NCBI GenBank assembly: GCA_026936335.1
Contig: JAPMXV010000019.1
Location: 214,373-278,372, forward strand
Length of the DNA stretch: 64,000 nt
Direction of reading: 5' to 3'
From: Mantamonas sphyraenae
Taxonomy: Eukaryota > CRuMs > Mantamonadidae
Both the position numbers and the translations under genes were made by a program. Under the pieces are notes generated by a model. It did not search any database and was not told the DNA's origin. It saw only the letters and a list, made by a program, of their open reading frames with translations. Numbering within the stretch: position 1 is the first letter of the stretch; each line of letters starts with the position of its first letter. Positions 56,002 through 64,000 of this stretch are shown here, in pieces.

Positions 56002-59000
56002 TTACTCTAGGCGTTGGCGTTTGGAGGAGGAGGATGAGGAGGAGGAGGAGGAGGAGGAGGAGGAGGGAGGAGGAGGAGGAGGAGGAGGAGGAGGAGGAAG
56101 GGTCTTTGCGCTTGGGGAGGGTGAAGGAGGGGATGGGGTAGGCGTTGACGAGTGCGACGGTGGTGGGGCGGGTGGTGATGTGGGGTGTGATGCGGTCGAT
56201 GAGGGTGTGGAGGAGAGTGTGCAGTGTAGCGTCGCTGCGTTGGGGTTTGTCGAGCCAGGCGATCTTGAGGGAGAGGGAGGTGACGCCGCGGGTGAGGGTG
56301 TCCTTGATGGCAACGTGAACCTGCTTGTAGGTGACGGGAGGCCTCAGGAGGCGGACAAAGAAGGCCAAGTCGACAGGCGGCACGGCAACGTTGCCCAGCG
56401 CCAGGATGATGTGTCGCACCAGGGACTGCAGGCTGCCGTTGTTGATCAGCTCACGCAGTGCATGGTGCTCGTGTGTGTGCTGATGGCGAGGGTGCTTGGC
56501 TGCACGTGTCTTCATGTGTGCCAGCAGCGTCTGGAACTCCCGCGCCGTGCAGCTGCCACGCTCGTCGGCCTTGTTGCTCCAGCCAGTGCGCACAGACTCT
56601 GGTTGCCACTGTTCCACGTTGGTTGTGGTAAGGTGCTGGTCGTAGTCGCATTGTGTCCAGTGCGGGTCGCTGTTGTTGTCAGCAGGGCGTCGTGCTTCCT
56701 GCAGCCGCAGCTGGGTCTGCTTGTGCTCCTTCCAGGTGGTGGGTTGGGAGCTGTTGCCAAGTGTGTCCATCTCTGTCATGAGCAGGTGGAGGAGGGCGTA
56801 GTTGGGGTTCCCGTGGTCTTGTGGCTCCTCCAGCCAGCACACCTTCAACCCAGCCTTTGTCACACCCATGGCCAGACCAGCGTGGATGATGGCATCGCTG
56901 CACGCCTTTTGATCCATATCACGGCCGAGAAGAGTGAGGCAGAAGCCCATGTCGCCCTGGGAGAGAGGAATGTTGCCCAGAGCGAGCTGAATCTGTCGGA
57001 CCAGCGTGCTCAGGGTGCCATGGCAGACGACAATACGCGCATGCAGGGTCACCAGGTCGGGGATGTCGTCGATGTGATGCTCATTGGCCAGGGTGTGCAT
57101 GTGGTTCAGCAGTGCCGTGTGCTCCTTCTTGTTGCTGTGGCTGCGCTCGCTCTTGCGCCACTTTGTCCAACCACTGCGCACAACGCCATCTGGCAGTCCT
57201 TCCTCCACGGCCATCACCTCCTCCGTTGTAGGCTTGGTCAGAACGAGCTCTGGGATGTCGAGGGTGTTGACGGCGTCGACTGTGGTGGGACGGGTGGTGA
57301 TGTGGGGTGTGATGCGGTCGATGAGGGTGTGGAGGAGGGTGTGCAGTGTGGCGTCGCTGGGTTTGGGGTTGTCGAGCCAGGCGATCTTGAGGGAGAGAGA
57401 GGTGACGCCACGGGCGAGTGTGCTGCCGATGGCAGGGGAAAGCAGCCTGTAGGTGACGCGTGGCCTGAGGAGGCGGACAAAGAAGGCCAGGTCGACGGGC
57501 GGCACGCCAACGTTGCCCAGCGCCAGGATGATGTGTCGCAGCAGGGACAGCAGGTTGCCGTTGTTGATCAGCTCACGCAGTGCCTGGTGCTCGTGTGTGT
57601 GCTGATGGCGAGGGTGCTTGGCTGCACGTGCCTTCATGTGTGCCATCAGCGTCTGGAACTCCCGCGCCGTGCAGCTGCCACGCTCGTCGGCCTTGTTGCT
57701 CCAGCCAGTGCGCACAGACTCTGGTTGCCACTGTTCCACGTTGGTTGTGGTAAGGTGCTGGTCGTAGTCGCATTGTGTCCAGTGCGGGTCGCTGTTGTTG
57801 TCAGCAGGGCGTCGTGCTTCCTGCAGCCGCAGCTGGGTTTGCTTGTGCTCCTTCCAGGTGGTGGGTTGGGAGCTGTTGCCGAGAGTGTCCATCTCTGTCA
57901 TGAGCAGGTGGAGGAGGGCGTAGTTGGGGTTCCCGTGGTCTTGTGGCTCCTCCAGCCAGCATACCTTCAATCCATCCTCTGTCACACCCACGGCCAGACC
58001 AGCGTCGTGGACGGCTTTGCTGCACGCCTGTTGATCAACTTTACGACCGAGAAGGGTGAGGCAGAAGGCCATGTCGCCCTGGGAGAGGGGAATGTTGCTC
58101 AGAGCGAGCTGAATCTGTCGGACCAGCGTGGTCGTAGTGCCATGACAGACCACAACACGCGCCTGCAGGGTCATGAGGTCGGGGATGTCGTCGATGGGAT
58201 GCTCGTTGGCCAGGGTGTGCATGTGCTTCAGCAGTGCCGAGTGCTCCTTCTTGTTGCTGTGGCTGCGGTCGTCATTGGGTCCCCATGTCCACCCTTTGCG
58301 CACAAACCCAGCTGGCAACTTGTTCGTCTTGTCCACCCCTGCGTTCTTAAGTGCGCCGTTGTCTCCGTTCTTGGCCCTCCTTGCTCGTGAGCTCGACGTT
58401 CCTGTCTCTGTGCCACTGCCAGCCGTGACCCTGCGACTGACCTGTCCGCTGCCTTTCATCATTTGTGAACCAGTACGACGGCTGGTGTGGCCTTTGCGAC
58501 GTTGTGCGTGGCCTCTACTGGTGCGCCTCGGCTGCCATTCGTCCGTGCCCTCCTGCTCCATGTCGTCTGCGTCGTCGTCGCTGTCGTCTTGCGGCATGTA
58601 CTCCTCATCCATAGCATCACCAGTGTCTGCGAAGCTGAGTGGACCCTGAATTTGCAACTCGACATCCAGGTGCTGCGGGGTTGCGTCGTTTGCCTCGCCG
58701 TCTTCTTCGTACGCCTCCATCCATGAGCTGGCCATCCATTCTGAGTTGCTGGAGATTGACCGTGCTTCACGGTGGCCAAAGTTCAGGAACATCAGGTCCT
58801 CCACGTCGCCGGGTTCATGTGTGTGTGTGTCTTGGTCTGCGTCGTCGTCGTCGCTGTCTCCAGTCTGCCGTGTGGCCTGGTGGGAGGAGGACGACGATGT
58901 GGTGGTGGATGTGGTCCGTGTGATGCCAACAAAGGCAGGGCTGATGCGTTTGGGGACGCGGTTGTGGTTTGTGGTGGGTTGAGCAGGAAGAGGGTGCAAC

Positions 59001-59619
59001 GGAGGCCGAGCGAAGTGCACCTGGGCGGTTTGTCGCGCCTGAGGAGGCGGGGGAGGAGGGTAGGTGTAGTATGGGTGGCGCTGATGAGCATATGCGTAGT
59101 GCTGCTGGTGGGGGTGGGTGGTGACAGGGACCCAGATGATGGGTGGTTGGGGGTGCTGGTACGGGTTTTGTACGCCAGAAACGGGCAGCATGTTCGGAAA
59201 CGGCTGGGCAGCCATGGGAGGGACCATGTACGCGTAGCTGTGGGGAGACGGGGAGGGGCGAGGCGAGGTAGGAACGGTGAGCGGAAGCCGGCATGGACGC
59301 CCTCAGGGCAGGAGCAGGGTGAAGGGAGGCTGGAACGAGCAAAGAGGGGAAAACGGAGGAGATTGGCCGACGGAGAAACTGGCAACGGGGAGGGCAGTGA
59401 CAGGGGAGACGGGATCGGAGAAGAGCGGAGAAGACAGCAGCGGTGGTGATGGGGAAGTGGAGATGCAGGGGAGGAGTGGAGGGAAGCGACGGAGGCATGG
59501 AGGAGGCATGGAAGCGGGAGAAGCGGGCAGTCAGAAAACGGAGTGGAAGGCAGAACGCACGCTGGGTAGGTGTTGGGTGTATGTTGTTGCTTCGGAGTGC
59601 TTGAGTAGTCTTTGTCCAT
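56002..59619 (-). CDS. Subtelomeric repeat-domain nuclear protein, copy B (four repeat units)
   Basis: About 1,095 residues. Exon 1 59619-59561 (MDKDYSSTPKQQHTPNTYP), intron 59560-59238 (donor GTGCGT, acceptor CCCACAG), exon 2 59237-56002. The join makes A-Y-A-Y-M-V-P-P in phase 2. After the Pro-rich head (IIWVPV) and acidic/basic linkers come four homologous units in the order 1, 2, 1', 2', so the two-unit block is duplicated. The conserved C-terminus (Ser run, KRQRLE, TAA at 56002) is out of frame with the body because of an extra G within the GGA microsatellite (GGG at 56065-56067). As written, the ORF instead reads into a Leu run and stops at 55844. I give the conserved stop as the likely ancestral end. 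Units 1' and 2' contain LVRQIQLALGNIPLS and LVRHIILALGNVAVP. Function unknown, probably nuclear. Confidence 0.75.
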
Positions 59620-59725
59620 GATGGTGGTGGTGGTACAGGAGTGTATGTTGATTGTATTGGACAGGTGGAGGGTGTTGTGGGTGTTGATGACACTTTGGTT
59701 GCAGGCGGATGGGTGGGGTGCACAG

Positions 59726-59896
59726 GTGGACGAGGCTAAAGAGACGGGGTTGGTGATGAACGGGGAAGAGAGGGAGGCGATGTTTGCGTGTGGAGTGATG
59801 GAGGAGTATGTGGAGGAGAGAGGGTGGGAAGGGTGGGTGACATTGCCGGATGAGGTGATGGAGAGGGTGGTGCAGTGGGTGGGGAGGGGAGGGTGA
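59726..59896 (+). pseudogene. F-box-like coding fragment (copy 2)
   Basis: An open plus-strand segment follows a CACAG acceptor-like site: VDEAKETGLVMNGEEREAMF, then WVTLPDEVMERVVQWVG, ending RGG and TGA. The LPDEVMERVVQW portion resembles the start of an F-box. It ends 38 bp from the stop of family copy C in opposite orientation, the same arrangement as the copy beside A. No start or full-length gene is present. A remnant, or a conserved 3' flank, is inferred. Confidence 0.35.
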
Positions 59897-59934
59897 TTGG
59901 GTGGGTGGAGAGGGTGTAGGAATGAAAGGGTGGT

Positions 59935-62396
59935 TCATTCGAGGCGTTGGCGTTTGGAGGAGGAGGAGGAGGAGGAGGAGGAGGAGGAGGAGGAGGAAGG
60001 GTCTTTGCGCTTGGGGAGGGTGAAGGAGGGGATGGGGTAGGCGTTGACGAGTGCGATGGTGGTGGGGCGGGTGGTGATGTGGGGTGTGATGCGGTCGATG
60101 AGGGTGTGGAGGAGGGTGTGCAGTGTGGCGTCGCTGGGTTGGGGGTTGTCGAGCCAGGCGATCTTGAGGGAGAGGCAGGTGACACCGCGGGTGAGGGTGT
60201 TGATGGCACCTTGAACCTGCTGGTAGGTGAGGTGTGGCCTGAGGAGACGGACAAAGAAGGCCAGGTCGACAGGCGGCACGCCAATGTTGCCCAGCGCAAG
60301 GATGATGTGTCGCAGCAGGGACTTCAGGCTGCCGTTGTTGATCAGCTCACGCAGTGAAGGGCACTTGTGTGTGTGTTGACGGCGAGGGTGCTTGGCTGCG
60401 CGTGCCTTCATGTGTGCCAGCAGCGTCTGGAACTCCCGCGCCGTGCAGCTGCCACGCTCGTCGCTGGGAGTACCCTTGCTCCAGCCACTGCACACAGACT
60501 CAGGATGCCACTGATTCACCGTGGTGGTGGTGAGGTGGTGGTCGTAGTCGCATTGAGTCCAGTGTGGGTCGCTGTCGTTGTCAGCAGGGCGTCGTGCTTG
60601 CTGCAGCCACAGCTGGGTTTGCTTGTGCTCCTTCCATGTGCTGGGATGGGGCCTGTCGCCGAGAGTGTCCATCTCCGTCATGAGCAGGTGGAGGAGGGCG
60701 TAGTTGGGGTCGCCGTGGTCATGTGGGTCCTCCAGCCAACACACCTTCAACCCAGCCTTTGTCACACCCATGGCCAGACCAGCGTTGAGGATGGCGAGTC
60801 TGCACTCGTTGTGACCCACGTCACGGCCGAGAAGGGTGAGGCAGAAGGCCATGTCGCCCTGGGAGAGGGGAATGTTGCCCAGAGTGAGCTGGATCTGTCG
60901 GACCAGCGTGGTCAGGGTGCCATGGCAGACGACAACACGCGCCTGCAGGGTCATGAGGTCTGGAATATCGTCAATGGGGTGCTCGTTGGCCAGGGCGTGC
61001 ATGTGGTTCAGCAGTGCCGTGTGCTCCTTCTTGCTGCAGCGGCTGCGCTCGTCACTGGGTCCCATTTTCCACCCTTTGCGCACAACTCCATCTGGCAACT
61101 TCTTCGTCTTGTTCGCACCTGCTTTCTTCCGCGCGCCGTTGTCTCCGTTCATGGCCCTCCTTGCCCGTGTGCTCGACGTTCCTGTCTCTGTGCCACTGCC
61201 AGCCGTGACCCTGCGCCTGCGCTGTACGCTGCCTTTCATCGAGTGAGGACCAGTGCGTCGGCTGGCGTTGCCTCTGCGACGTTGTGCGTGGCCTCTGCTT
61301 GTGTGTCTCGGCTGCCATTCGTCCGTGTGCTCCTGCTCCATGTCGTCTATGTCATCGTCGCTGTCGTCCTGCGGCATGTACTCCTCTTCCATGGCATTAC
61401 CGGTGTCTGCATTGCTGACTGCGCCCTGAGGGTCCAACTCGTCGTCCCCTTGCTGCTGGGTTGCGTCGTTTGCCTCGCCGTCTTCTTCGTACGCCTCCAT
61501 CCCTGTGCTGGTCATCCACTCTGAGTTGCTGGGGACTGACCGTGGTTCACGGTGGCCAAAGTTCAGGAACATCAGATCCTCCACATCGCCGGTGTCATGT
61601 GTGAGTGTGTCCTGGTCTGCGTCGTCGTCGTCGCTGTCTCCAGTCTGCTGTGTGGCCTGGTGGGAGGAGGACGACGATGTGGTGGTGGATGTGGTCTGTG
61701 TGATGCCGACAAAGGCAGGGCTGATGCGTTTCGGGACGCTGTTGTGGTTTGTGGTGGGTTGAGCAGGCGGAGGGTGAAACGGAGTCTGAGCGAAGTGCAT
61801 CTGGGCGGTTTGTCGCGGCTGAGGAGGCGGCGGAGGAGGGTAGGCGTAGTATGAATGGCCGTGATGAGCATATGCGTTGTACTGCTGGGAATGGGTGTTG
61901 ACAGGGACCCAGATGATAGGTTGTTGTGGGTGCTGGTACGGGTTTTGTACGCCAGAGACGGGCAGCATGTTCGGAAACGGCTGGGCAGCCATGGGAGGGA
62001 CCATGTACGCGTAGCTGTGGGGAGACGGGGAGGGGCAGGGCGGGGTGAGTAACGGTGAGCAGGAGGTGCAATGGACGCCGTCAGGGCAGAAGCGGGGTGA
62101 AGGGAGGCTGGAACGAGCAAAGAGGGAAAACGGACGCGATTGGCAGACCGGGAAACTGGCAAAGGCGAGGGCAGGGACAGGGGAGAGGGGATCGGAGAAG
62201 TGCGGAGAAGGCAGCGACGGTGGTGATGGGGAAGTGGAGATGCAGGCGAGGAGTGCAGGGAAGCAACGGAGGCATGGAGGAGGCAAGGAAGCGGGAGAAG
62301 CGGGCAGTCAGAAAACGGAGTGCAAGGCAGAACGCACGCTGGGTGGGTGTTGGGTGTATGTTGTTGCTTCGGAGTGCTTGAGTAGTCCTTGTCCAT
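59935..62396 (-). CDS. Subtelomeric repeat-domain nuclear protein, copy C
   Basis: 712 residues. Exon 1 62396-62338 (MDKDYSSTPKQQHTPNTHP), intron 62337-62015 (323 nt), exon 2 62014-59935; the splice yields an exact codon count. Head: MVPPMAAQPFPNMLPVSG, then IIWVPV. Acidic DSDDDIDDMEQEHTDEWQ and a basic RGHAQRRRGNASRR segment follow. Unit 1 runs about residues 320-450 (VVRKGWKMGP, KEHTALLNHMHALANEH, LVRQIQLTLGNIPLS, KAGLKVCWLEDP). Unit 2 runs about 520-645 (SVCSGWSKG, REFQTLLAHMKARAAKH, LLRHIILALGNIGVP, LSLKIAWLDNP). It ends KRKDP, Ser run, KRQRLE. This is the most intact two-unit member and the best reference for the family. The upstream region contains CCACCTGTCCAA, also present upstream of copy B with one neighbouring change. 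Confidence 0.8.
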
Positions 62397-62640
62397 GGTG
62401 GTGGTGATGGAACTGGAGTATATGTGTATTGTGTTGGACAGGTGGAGGAAGTTGTGGGTGTTGGTGACATTTTGGTTGAAGGCGGATGGGCAGTGCTGAC
62501 TGCGCGGCGTTGCATGACGACGGCCACTCACCAGAGACATTTACACTTCGACCCATTGCCCACTGCCCCATGTCACCACCCCACTCAGCCACCCCGCCTG
62601 CTGACACAAGCACAACTCACAAGACATAGACCGCACTCAT
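62015..62640. repeat. Subtelomeric duplicated block, copy C side (intron, exon 1, 5' flank)
   Basis: This block is nearly identical to 63346-63855 beyond copy D, from about 62110 outward (for example GAGCAAAGAGGGAAAACGGA, and ACCCATTGCCCAC near the far end). A more diverged relative forms the intron and 5' flank of copy B as far as 59712. It shows that the array grew by segmental duplication. Confidence 0.8.
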
Positions 62641-62812
62641 AACAACAGGGGCATTCCAATATGTTAGGATTAAGAACGATAGAATCGCACAAGCGTAACC
62701 CAGGCACCTTAGAATTTGGAACCGATGACCCTACTCCCGCAAAATCGATGACACGGCAGATAGAATCGGCAAACACTGACCCTAAACCGGAACCCAGACA
62801 ATCAACAACGGT
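62641..62812. other. Unique AT-richer spacer between copies C and D
   Basis: About 170 bp unlike the rest of the array and richer in A/T. No gene is recognised. It contains a single CCCTAAACC, too little to call an old telomere. Its end, read on the minus strand directly after the truncated copy D, adds LLIVWVPV and then a stop. Confidence 0.5.
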
Positions 62813-63616
62813 TCATGTGTGAGTGTGTCCTGGTCTGCGTCGTCGTCGTCGCTGTCTCCAGTCTGCTGTGTGGCCTGGTGGGAGGAGGACGACGATGTGG
62901 TGGTGGATGTGGTCTGTGTGATGCCGACAAAGGCAGGGCTGATGCGTTTGGGGACGCGGTTGTGGTTTGTGGTGGGTTGAGCAGGAAGAGGGTGCAACGG
63001 AGGCCGAGCGAAGTGCACCTGGGCGGTTTGTCGCGCCTGAGGAGGCGGGGGAGGAGGGTAGGTGTAGTATGGGTGGCGCTGATGAGCATATGCGTAGTGC
63101 TGCTGGTGGGGGTGGGTGGTGACAGGGACCCAGATGATGGGTGGTTGGGGGTGCTGGTACGGGTTTTGTACGCCAGAAACGGGCAGCATGTTCGGAAACG
63201 GCTGGGCAGCCATGGGAGGGACCATGTACGCGTAGCTGTGGGGAGACGGGGAGGGGCGAGGCGAGGTAGGAACGGTGAGCGGAAGCCGGCATGGACGCCC
63301 TCAGGGCAGGAGCAGGGTGAAGGGAGGCTGGAACGAGCAAAGAGGGAAAACGGACGCGATTGGCAGACCGGGAAACTGGCAAAGGCGAGGGCAGGGACAG
63401 GGGAGAGGGGATCGGAGAAGTGCGGAGAAGGCAGCGACGGTGGTGATGGGGAAGTGGAGATGCAGGCGAGGAGTGCAGGGAAGCAACGGAGGCATGGAGG
63501 AGGCAAGGAAGCGGGAGAAGCGGGCAGTCAGAAAACGGAGTGCAAGGCAGAACGCACGCTGGGTGGGTGTTGGGTGTATGTTGCTGCTTCGGAGTGCTTG
63601 AGTAGTCATTGTCCAT
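62813..63616 (-). pseudogene. Truncated subtelomeric family copy D
   Basis: Exon 1 63616-63558 (MDNDYSSTPKQQHTPNTHP), intron 63557-63236 (322 nt) and the beginning of exon 2 (63235 to about 62813) are preserved: MVPPMAAQPFPNMLPVSG, IIWVPV, and the Ser/acidic stretch ending QDTLTHEP. Homology then stops abruptly, and the frame closes after LLIVWVPV at 62782. All repeat units are missing. The segment is a mosaic: B-like between about 62950 and 63314, C-like on both sides. It starts 280 bp from the telomere and is probably a recombination remnant. Confidence 0.75.
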
Positions 63617-63855
63617 GGTGGTGGTGGTGGTACTGGAGTGTATGTGGATTGTATTGGACTGGTGGAGGGTGTTGTGGGTGTTGGTGATACTTTGGTTGAA
63701 GGCGGATGGGCAGTGCTGACTGCGCGGCGTTGCAGGACGACGGTCACTAACCAGCGACATTTCCACTCCCACCCATTGCCCACCGCACCATCTCACCGCC
63801 CAACTCAGCCACCCCGCCACCAGACACAAGCACAACTCACGTGACATAAACCGGA
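63346..63855. repeat. Subtelomeric duplicated block, telomere side
   Basis: The counterpart of the block at 62110-62640. It holds most of the copy D intron, exon 1 and the 5' flank, ending in a sequence shared with C (GACACAAGCACAACTCAC). It is followed by about 40 bp of unique sequence and then the telomere. Confidence 0.8.
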
Positions 63856-63895
63856 CCCATCTAGACACCACCATTTTTCAAACATAACATAAGAC

Positions 63896-64000
63896 TAGGG
63901 TTAGGGTTAGGGTTAGGGTTAGGGTTAGGGTTAGGGTTAGGGTTAGGGTTAGGGTTAGGGTTAGGGTTAGGGTTAGGGTTAGGGTTAGGGTTAGGGTTAG
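63896..64000 (+). repeat. Telomeric repeat (TTAGGG)n
   Basis: Perfect TTAGGG hexamers from a TAGGG at 63896 to the window end, about 17 units, with the G-rich strand running 5' to 3' toward the end. This is the expected orientation for a right-hand chromosome end. The preceding bases (CATAACATAAGAC) are unique, so the junction is sharp. Confidence 0.98.

Noticed and set aside
55892-58390. Plus-strand open frame of 832 codons across copies A and B
   Set aside because: Antisense to the subtelomeric family. It repeats because the family repeats, and the intron, exon 1 and terminal motifs are conserved only on the minus strand.
62775-62790. Interstitial telomere remnant (CCCTAAACC)
   Set aside because: Only one imperfect unit. 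It cannot be told from chance.

Overview
The window is the end of a chromosome from a GC-rich unicellular eukaryote. It finishes in about 105 bases of perfect TTAGGG repeats (63896-64000). Short GT...AG introns, citrate synthase with a mitochondrial-type N-terminus, the mitochondrial GTPase GUF1, an NDUFAF6-like assembly factor, ER CCDC47 and a BIVM homologue point to an aerobic protist. The lineage cannot be named from sequence alone. TTAGGG telomeres fit opisthokont- or apusozoan-grade groups but are not decisive.

Layout. From 1 to about 20 kb lies a dense housekeeping block: citrate synthase, a thioredoxin/C-type-lectin membrane protein, a coiled-coil protein, GUF1, an unrecognised basic protein, BIVM, CCDC47, a very large acidic IQ-motif coiled-coil protein and NDUFAF6. 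Three gene pairs are head-to-head with only 59-79 bp between start codons. From 20 to 53 kb there are four giant secreted or membrane proteins: a lysine-rich secreted protein (about 2,650 aa), a filamin/IPT-repeat polytopic receptor (about 3,400 aa) with an exact 276-bp tandem repeat, and two paralogous TmcB-like TPR/PAS sensors (2,332 and 2,103 aa). The two sensors lie tail-to-tail with 11 bp between their stop codons.

From 53.8 kb to the telomere there is a head-to-tail array of one gene family on the minus strand: copies A, B, C and a truncated copy D. The products look nuclear and are built from a tandem ~120-residue repeat that I do not recognise. Copies A and C carry two units and copy B four. 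B, C and D share a 59-nt first exon and a 322-323-nt intron. D is a B/C mosaic, which indicates gene conversion, and its start codon is 280 bp from the telomere.

Introns are few and mostly near gene 5' ends. In two genes the best model places an intron directly after the ATG. Several long genes also contain single-base frame breaks, often in homopolymers or microsatellites. Draft-assembly error is the simplest reading of these, so gene models that cross them are marked tentative.
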